A stretch of DNA of 64,000 nucleotides from Phocoena phocoena (lineage: Eukaryota > Chordata > Mammalia > Artiodactyla > Phocoenidae). Below are positions 56,822-64,000 of this stretch, in pieces. The notes below the pieces were generated by a model. It was not told the DNA's origin. It saw only the letters and a program-made list of their open reading frames with translations, and ran no database searches. Within the stretch, counting starts at the first letter, position 1; every line of letters starts with the position of its first letter. Location: NCBI RefSeq assembly GCF_963924675.1, contig NC_089230.1, positions 69,305,443 to 69,369,442 of the forward strand. Reading direction: 5' to 3'. The position numbers and the translations under genes were made by a program.

Positions 56822-57029
56822 GCCACCTTTTTTTTTGGCGGTACGCGGGCCTCTCACTGTTGTGGCCTCTCCCGTTGCGGAGCACAGGCTCCAGACGCGC
56901 AAGCTCAGCGGCCATGGCTCACGGGCCCAGCCGCTCCGCGGCACGTGGGATCTTCCCGGACCGGGGCTTGAACCCACGTCACCTGCATCGGCAAGCGGAC
57001 TCTCAACCACTGTGCCACCAGGGAAGCCC
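56822..57029 (-). mobile_element. CHR-2 SINE, short type, antisense
   Basis: T-tail at 56828-56835, then GGCGGTACGCGGGCCTCTCA and a right end CCACCAGGGAAGCCC. Flanked by the exact 17-bp duplication CATTGAAGTCATTTCTT at 56805-56821 and 57030-57046. Confidence 0.96.
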
Positions 57030-57137
57030 CATTGAAGTCATTTCTTTTCAATGCTGTTCAACTGCATTTTTTTTTCTTCACACCGATCAAGTGATAAAGG
57101 AACGGGAGACAACTCCGGGTGCTCCACTGAGCCTCTT

Positions 57138-57248
57138 CATTTTGCCGATGAAGAAACTGAGACCTAGTGAAAAGGAGGGACTGAGGCAACTCTACGTGGT
57201 GACAGAGATGGAACCAGAATCCCTGAGTGCTGGGCTAGTTCCGTCTCT
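57138..57248 (-). mobile_element. MIR SINE fragment, antisense
   Basis: 'ttttgccgatgaagaaactgagacc' then 'gacagagatggaaccagaatcc' and 'ctgggctagttcc' follow the antisense MIR core. Confidence 0.55.
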
Positions 57249-57295
57249 AGTCATAGTATCTGACTATTAACTGTACTTTTTATTAAACTTCATGG

Positions 57296-57500
57296 ATATT
57301 GGAGTGAAAAGACCTGGGTTCAAGTTGCGGTTCTGCCAATTTTTAGTCCTTCTTGATAAGATACTGAGCCCAGTATTGTCACCAATAAAACAGGTAAACA
57401 ATAATTACTACTCCCACAAGGTTACTGTGAGAAACAAATGCATTATGATTAAAGAAGTGCTTTGTAAAGACTAAGACATGTTACAAACATTAATTACTGT
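57296..57500 (+). mobile_element. MIR SINE, sense
   Basis: 'gacctgggttcaagttgcggttctgccaatttt' is the MIR tRNA-like B-box region, followed by 'gatactgagccc' and 'aataaaacaggtaaacaataattac' and 'gtgctttgtaaagac'. Orientation is opposite to the fragment just to the left. Confidence 0.75.
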
Positions 57501-59920
57501 TACCTCTTTCTAACAGTTTGTCAAATTTTTTGCTATGGAATTTAATAGAATTTTGTGCCACCTAAAAATGAAGACAAACTGATTTTAAAAGTATTTACAA
57601 TTCTAAAAGAACACATGTGAACTGCATAAGGTGAAGGGATTTCTTTGAGCTGTAAACTTGTCTTTAGTATTTCTTTTTTGCTACTGGCCATGTCCCAACA
57701 CACCTCTTAATCAGTTTCAAGTATGTCAGTCTTGAGTATGTCAATTTTATTTTGAGAATTAGCCAGGATGCTCCAGCCACTGGCCCTCATCCTTTCTCCT
57801 CAGTCATTTTTTGCCTTTGGGACATCTAATGCCAAGCTGAGGTTTGGACAATCACAGTAATGACTCAGGGGACTTCTTCACCAAGTTTCCTTGAAGATTC
57901 AACAATTCAACAGAAATTTAAGTACCAACTGTAATAACGATAACTAACACTTGCATAGACCCCAACCGCTAACAAAGCCATACCCACACAATCTACAGAG
58001 GAAGGGAACTTCTTTCCCCATTTAACAGAGGAGGCTCACTGATGTAAAATAACGTTTCAGGTGCCCTAGTGGCAAGTTCTGATACTAAATGCAGTGTATT
58101 TCCTATTCAGCACACTATTGCCTTGGTTACTTCCAAGGTTTAAAAAGAGTATATCTTCCCAAAGGAGTATCCAACGTGTGGGTACAAATAAGGGTAGGAG
58201 AAGAAGTTCTGAGACTTCTTGAGTTGTTATTTAAATTTGGCGAAAATCCTTATATGGTGTGTATTTATTATCGTAGGCTGTTAGCATTGTTAGCGAGGCT
58301 CAACAAGAGGCAAATGGAAGATGTTAAGGACAGTTTGCCACACGGTTGGTTTTGCATGGATATACATCCCTCTCCCTGTCGGTGACGTGACAGCACGAAG
58401 GAAGGAGGGAAAGTGTCCACGGGGACAGGCTCCAAGTCAGAAGCTGAGTGTGGGAAGCAAGGAGCGTTCTGTCCGGGAAAGCCTATGAATTTCGCCCTGT
58501 TTGCCAGATGCGAACAGAGAGAACAGTGAGGTTTAGATGCATTTAGTGTTCATGCTTGACAGCTGCTGCCCACATGGGGTTCAGATCCAACCTCCAGCAA
58601 CAGCTTTGCTTTCCTGTCTCACTGCACCCATGTACCCTGGGTTGGCAGAGCCAACGCTTTCATGATGTTTTATTGCTTAGATATCTGGTACAAGGAGAAC
58701 CGTTTCCCTGGGCTACTTGAAAACTCACAAAACACGATTTGGCTGACCTCAAGTGTTCGGCGCTCAAGTGTAGCAATAATATTTAGTACGAGAAGTTGAC
58801 AGGATGTCAGAAACACCTCGACTCAGACACTGCACCTCACAGCCACCTGGTTCTTGGAGCTGCTAGCAGCCGCCGTTTCCTCTTCCTGGGCCCGTTCCCT
58901 CCAGGGTGCTCACAGAAGCCACCCAAAGGCCAGAAAATGAGTAGGAAGCCTCACTGGGTACTACACGCCTCTGCGGCCAGTTAGGGTCTGTATCAAGGCG
59001 ACCTGACTGTCCCCCAGGCTCCCGATGCACTTGTCTGGGCCTCCTTTAATGAATATCCTCTAATTTGACCCAAACACAAAATCACTAACTCTTGAGCCCT
59101 CCCTGATCTTTTCAGGCCTTCCAGGGTGCTGAAGATTTCTCCACACTGTGTGGGAGAAACAGGCCTGGCTACATCATTTGTGGCACCCACTGCAAAGTGA
59201 AAATGCAGGAACCTTATTCCAAAAGCAGGAGAAAACATGCTTTAAAAGTGCTTGTATACAAACTTTGTCTTTCTTCCATGGCTCCTCTCTTCACTCATCA
59301 TGGAATTTTTAAAAATTTAGTATTTAATGTTATTATAAATAAAGAAAAAATTTTAACTTATAGCCTGAATTTGACCATTCATCTTGATATTGTGCAACGC
59401 CAGTTTTAAATGAAAATACAAGAGCACTTACCTCATATGCAGCATCACCAAAATTACACAATTTGTATATCAGAACTGGTACAAGCATATGTATGTTTTT
59501 CTAACCAGAAGAATGGGAAAACTGCACAAAACAAAATCACCTGTTTTTCTTGCACTTGTTTATGTATGCATATATGATCTAACTATCTTTTTGCCTTGCT
59601 GATGAGAAAGGAAGGAGTGAAATGATAAGAAACTCTGGGTTACCCCATCTTTCCCTTTCCTTCTATGTCATCATTTCAGCATAAGTGGTTGGCTAATGCA
59701 GGGAGGTACAGGAGTGGGAAAGAATGTGATAGAGATCCTTGGTCATTTGTGTTTCTTAGGACGCTATTGCCTTCTTTCTGTGCTTGAAGCAAGTTCTGGT
59801 TAGAATGGAAAGCCTGGATTATCAGGATTGTCATAATCTCCCCTCACTCAATCCTAGATGTAATGTGCTTACCTCGTCCCCGCCTTGAGTCTCACTGATC
59901 TCCCATGCACCGTCTAATCA
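57501..59920. other. Mostly unrecognised; possible MIR trace
   Basis: About 2.4 kb. A weak antisense MIR-like piece may lie near 57940-58080. The rest is unique-looking and has no supported ORF; frames of 60-98 residues have no domain. Confidence 0.35.
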
Positions 59921-59921
59921 T

Positions 59922-60113
59922 GGGTACCCTGTGCTGATAGCACCCTGGGCTCATAGAATCCTGTGTTCGTGGGCACCCTCTGGTCATTGTATCCTGTGCT
60001 CACAGGGCTCCCTGTGCTCAAGGGCATCCAGTGTTTTGGCATCCTGTGCTCATGGACACCCTGTTTTCAGAGACACCCTGTGCCCATAGGCATCTTGTGC
60101 TCACGGGGCATGG
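59922..60113. repeat. 17-bp minisatellite, about 11 units
   Basis: Degenerate tandem array with unit close to GCACCCTGTGCTCATAG. Successive units include GCACCCTGGGCTCATAG, GCATCCTGTGCTCATGG, ACACCCTGTGCCCATAG and GCATCTTGTGCTCACGG. The 192 bp correspond to about 11.3 units. A 17-bp period is not a multiple of 3, so it is not a coding repeat. Confidence 0.88.
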
Positions 60114-60814
60114 TGAGTGCTATAAGCAAGTGAGGAGGGAAATGACTGACCACAAGCATATTTCACATATCTCCTTCCTCGGCACCTTTCATCCCCCCAC
60201 TGTACTAAATGTATAAAGATGTAATGATCAAGAATTTCAAGATAGCAACAGCAGAACGTTAAACCCAGTTTGGGGCTCTTTTGATCACAGGTCCCTTTTA
60301 AGCGCCATTCCTCAAGGGACTGCACAGGTCCCAGGCCCATGAAGCCAGCCTGAGGCCCAGTCTGGTTGGTTTCTGTCCTGCTGATTAACTCTCACTGTAA
60401 CGAGCCCTGGGATTCTTGACAACTTTTCTTACCGTCTCCCAGATTTAACCCACTTTATGCCATGGAACTCTGAGTGGTGCAGGTACGTTAGGGCCCTCGC
60501 TCCCGCAGTCTCCTGTCTCCTGTCCTGCCCCCTCTTGCTGACCTGCAGCCACTACTAGTCTTGCAAGGGAATCAAAAACAGGCAGCTTCTAGGAAACCAC
60601 TTGGCAAACGCATTCCTGTGTTTGAATATGTCAGTGTGCCACCTGCAGTGTAATTCCTGAAAACAGCCAAGATAAAATCTAATTGCTGTCTCTGTAATGA
60701 TTTACTAAAGTAACACAAGCTATGATTGCTAACCTTTTCCTAGAGCAATAGATGGTCTATGAAGCATCACTGAGGCAAAGTCAGGTTTAAATCTAGAATG
60801 TGCCCATAACCATT
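60114..60814. other. No recognised feature
   Basis: Unique-looking sequence without supported ORFs. Confidence 0.3.
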
Positions 60815-60992
60815 ATAAATCAGACAGAAGAGTTCAAGTTTCAGCTCTACCACTAATGATACAAGTAGCTTAGCTTCCAGGAGCCTTGGTTTTCTCCTCC
60901 ATAAAATGGATCATTCATCTCACAGTATTGTTTTGAGTCTAAGGTGGTAATGACTGTAAAAGGACTTTGCAAATTCTAAAATGCTTTACAGT
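60815..60992 (+). mobile_element. MIR SINE, sense
   Basis: 'agttcaagtttcagctctaccac', 'gagccttggttttctcctcc', 'ataaaatggatcattc', then 'tttgcaaattctaaaatgctttac' follows the MIR order. Confidence 0.7.
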
Positions 60993-61229
60993 TTGTCAGG
61001 TGACACTATGATGTGAATTGTAACTTAAGTTTGGAAATAAAAAATATCTTTAACATTAAATTGAAAACTGAGTACTCTACCCCCAAAAGTACAAGGTTTG
61101 GAGAACATAGGAAAAGAGTCACCTCCTCTGTTCCTTGTCTACCCCCTCAACCCTAGTTTCCATATGCCCAGACAGAGAGAGGGGAAAAGATGTAGACTTT
61201 GGAGGTGAATGACAGCAAGATGGGGTAGA
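60993..61229. other. No recognised feature
   Basis: Short unique-looking interval. Confidence 0.3.
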
Positions 61230-61395
61230 CACGGCTAGACACTTTATTGTAATTTGGTTAGTTAACAGCATATCTTCTCTGCTTACTACTAAGCTCCACA
61301 AAGGTAGACCTTTTGTCTTGCTCTCTGCTGTATCCTTAGAAGCCAGCGTGCAGTAAGTGTTCAGTAGTTATTTTTGGAATGAATGCACGAATAAG
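61230..61395 (+). mobile_element. L2 LINE 3' tail
   Basis: 'actactaagctccacaaagg', 'tctgctgtatccttagaagcc', 'gcagtaagtgttcag' and an end 'tggaatgaatgcacgaataa' match the L2 3' terminal pattern. Confidence 0.65.
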
Positions 61396-61559
61396 GAGTA
61401 AGGGGAAGAACAACAGACTGAGCGCATGGCTGAGGATGCAATGAGGAGAGGAGAGGGCGGGCGGAGGCATCGAGATGCTGTTGTGCTGAAGCCCATCCTC
61501 TGACTTCTGGTTCTCATCCCAACTACTGATTTATCCAGATGTCAAGGTGAGAATGCTAA
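61396..61559. other. No recognised feature
   Basis: Short unique-looking interval. Confidence 0.3.
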
Positions 61560-61902
61560 TGTACAATGTGTACAATATATCCTTGTAGCTTATTTATTTT
61601 ATACATAGTAGTTTGTACCTCTTAACCCCCTACTTGTACCTTGCCCCTCCCCACTTCATCTCCCCACGGGTAACCAGTAGTTTGTTCTCTTTATCTGTGA
61701 GTATGTTTCATTTTGGTTATATTCACTAGTTTGTTTCATTTTATAGGTTCCACATATAAGTGATAACATACAGTATTTATCTTTCTCTGTCTGACTTATT
61801 TCACTAAGCATAATGTCCTACAAGTCCATCCATGTTGTTGCAAATGGCAAATTTTTATTCTTTTTTATGGCTGAGTAGTATTGCATTGTGTATATATGTG
61901 GG

Positions 61903-61940
<38 letters not shown>

Positions 61941-62180
61941 TGTGTATATCTAATGCCGCACCTTCTTTATCCCACTTAGGTTGCTTCCATATCTGGGCTA
62001 CTGTAAATAATGCTGCTGTGACGTTGGGATGCATGTATCTTTCTGAATTACGTTTTCTCTTTTTTTTTTTTCAGACGTATACCCAAGATTGGAGTTGTGG
62101 GATCAAAAGGGGATCATATGTAGTTCTATTTTTAGTTTTTTGAAGAACCTCCATACTGTTTTCCACAGTGGCTGTACCCT
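61560..62180 (-). mobile_element. L1 3' and ORF2-end fragment, antisense
   Basis: Contains the C-rich block near 61645-61670, 'tgacttatttcactaagcataatg' near 61792, 'atggctgagtagtattgcattgtg' near 61866 and 'gaagaacctccatactgttttcc' near 62141. It is broken by a (TG)n tract at about 61903-61940. Frames are not intact. Confidence 0.8.
61903..61940. repeat. (TG)n microsatellite inside the L1
   Basis: GTGTGTGT run of about 38 bp within the antisense L1. Confidence 0.93.
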
Positions 62181-62430
62181 GCTTAAAATTTATATATGGT
62201 TGCTGGAACTACAGCAGCCATACTGTCACCAAGAGGCACTTGAGGCTGGAAGCCAGCACAAAAGTTTTCACAGCAGAATGATGGAAAGAATTTGGTATTT
62301 TTATGATATTGTACCGCCACTGCTACAGTGCTGACTGCTTCCTCCAACCTTCATGTTATGTGAGAGAGAAATAAAATCCTGTCTTGTTTAAACAACTATT
62401 ATTTGGGTTTTCTTTTACAGGCAGCCAGAT
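62181..62430 (+). mobile_element. Possible old LTR or L1 3' sequence
   Basis: 'gtgagagagaaataaaatcctgtcttgttt' and 'atttgggttttcttttacaggcagcc' resemble an LTR polyadenylation region or an old L1 end. Not assigned. Confidence 0.3.
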
Positions 62431-62499
62431 TAAAGCTCAACTGAATCTCAGATTAGTAGAGCAGACTGAAAAATCTAAAAAAAAGATGAAAATATTACA

Positions 62500-63515
62500 A
62501 TATTTAGTTAAGAAGGTATGTGATAAAAATAATAGTGATGTTTTCATATCAGGATATAAAAGATAGACAACTCAATAAATGTTATTGGGAAATGGGATGG
62601 GATAACCATCTGAAAAAAATGAGATCCCTACTTCACATGTTCACACTAAATTTCATATGTATCAAAGATTTAACTGTAAAAAATAAAAGCATAAAAGTGC
62701 AAGAAGAAATCATAGAATTTAAAAAATTTTTCAGAGGGAAGAAGATCTTTCTTAACACAAAAGGTAAAAGCCATGAAACAAATGATTGAATTTTATGTAA
62801 ATTCAGTTACAGAAAAATAAAGAAAATGTATACAACATTGCAAAAATTCATAGGCAGAATCAAAAGAAGATTAACAGACTGAGAAAAATATTTGCAACTC
62901 ATATCACAGCAAAGGAATCTTTTTTTGATATATAATAAGCTCTACAACCAATAAGTAGAAGACCATCGATGCAGTAGAAGAGTAGAGGGTGTGAATAGAT
63001 GGGTCACAGAAAAAAAAGCAAATGACCTCTCAGCATAAGAAAAGATGCTTAGTTTCATTCTGGGCAATACAAATTAAAATTAAATGGCGTAGCATTTTAA
63101 CTCATCAGATTGACATATGGTGGTAAGGAGAAACAGGACTTTACTCATATATATTGCTGGTGAGAGTATAAATTGCTTCAAACATAAATTGAGAAAATTT
63201 AGCAGTATCTTTTGAAAGTTAAAATGCACGTACCCTTTGACTTACGGATTCAACCTCTAGTCACTTATCCCCAAATATACCCCTACATGTGTGAAAGGAT
63301 TTATCCATTCATTCAACAACAAATGAGTGCCTACTCTATTGAAAGCTCTCTTCCAGGCACTCTATATACAAGGATAGCCACTAGATAGGAGATTAGAAAC
63401 AAACTAAGTATCCACAAATAAAGGTCTGGTAAAATAAATGATGGCACATCCATGCAAAGATAGATTATGAAGCTATTAAAAAGAAGCAGGAACAAATGTA
63501 GTGATATGGAAAGAT
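62500..63515 (+). mobile_element. Old L1 ORF2/3' remnant, sense
   Basis: Words in L1 order: 'agaagaaatcatagaattt', 'gaaaaatatttgcaactcatatcac', 'cattctgggcaatacaaatt' and 'ggtaaaataaatgatggcacatcc' near 63429. A short open frame (62520-62789) is a decayed L1 piece. A short unrelated block near 63300-63370 interrupts it. Confidence 0.6.
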
Positions 63516-63632
63516 ATTTTGAAATATAAGCTTCCTGAGGGCATGGATTTTTCTTTTGCTTACTGTTGTATTCCTAACACATAAAACAATGTATAGCACA
63601 CATTAGACTTGCAACAAATATTTGATGAGGTA
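63516..63632 (+). mobile_element. L2 LINE 3' tail
   Basis: 'ataagcttcctgagggcatgg', 'ttgtattcctaacacataaaac' and 'gcaacaaatatttgatgagg' match the L2 end. Confidence 0.6.
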
Positions 63633-64000
63633 ATAAAGTGAGAAAAAGCAAGGCACAGAATGGTGTGCTACAATTATTATATGTGGGGAAATATGAATAT
63701 AAGATATATGAATATATATATACATACACACTTCTAAATGCATAGACCATCTTTGGGTGCATAAGAAACTGGTAACATGGATTGCCTCCAAAGAGAGTAC
63801 TAGGAAATGGGGGGCCAGGGAAGGAATTAGACTCCCTTCATACCATACCACCTTTTCTACCTTTTGAATGTTGTGCCACATGCATTAATTACGTCTTTAG
63901 AAAAGAAGTACACAAGTTCACCACATCTGCATCTCTTCAGATCCTATTTTGCTTCCCCACAAGTGCTGGCTCAGGTAGGAATCAGCACACTTTGGTGGTT
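63633..64000. other. No recognised feature
   Basis: AT-rich sequence with a short (TA) run near 63710-63722; nothing else identified before the window ends. Confidence 0.35.

Noticed and set aside
56365..57270. 301-residue open frame on the plus strand
   Set aside because: It runs through a T-rich tract and straight across an antisense CHR-2 SINE, and no domain is visible. The opposite strand is also open. It is chance.
59922..60113. CRISPR-like array
   Set aside because: Units are back to back with no spacers, and the DNA is mammalian. It is a minisatellite.

Overview
The window is nuclear DNA from a mammal, almost certainly a cetacean. The best evidence is the set of tRNA-derived SINEs whose 5' ends begin GGCTTCCCTGGTGGC(G/A)CAGTGG. 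These match the CHR-2 family known from whales, hippos and ruminants. The younger copies are about 210 bp and lack the middle of the roughly 310 bp older copies. From memory of the CHR-2 literature, centrally deleted types are typical of whales, and one is reported only from toothed whales, so an odontocete is my best guess (inference). L1 LINEs of cetartiodactyl type, 80-bp mariner-type MITEs, MIR, L2, MER2 and MER5 copies fit this. I found no host protein-coding exon, rRNA, tRNA gene, CRISPR array or bacterial-style operon. The window reads as intergenic or deep intronic DNA.

Layout. 1-6.4 kb: a truncated SINE, MaLR-like LTRs, an old antisense L1, an L2 tail and two young SINEs. 6.4-9.8 kb: an old antisense L1 split by a younger sense L1. 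10.6-15.6 kb: mostly unique, with an old L1 tail, a SINE, MER5 and MIR. 15.8-18.5 kb: a fossil L2 with a recognisable YADD reverse transcriptase block, split by an L1 3' fragment. 19.4-21.8 kb: an L1 fragment, a GA-rich tract, MER2 and MIR. 22.5-28.65 kb: a four-layer nest (MIR, then mariner MITE, then L1, then a second L1 with its own promoter). 30.3-34.2 kb: a decayed gammaretrovirus-like endogenous retrovirus on the minus strand. 34.7-39.2 kb: older SINEs, an LTR-like block, an L1 with a 5' inversion and an L2. 39.2-43.0 kb: little recognisable. 43.0-49.0 kb: an L1 on the minus strand with both ends and both ORFs present but broken, carrying two young SINEs. 49-64 kb: mostly unique, with MER5, L2, MIR and SINE copies, a 17-bp minisatellite and an old L1.

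The genes here are those of transposable elements, and every one is damaged: L1 ORF1 and ORF2, and the ERV nucleocapsid, protease, reverse transcriptase and RNase H. They do not form a working pathway. The window's value is as a layered record of insertions, many of which can be ordered from target-site duplications and nesting.
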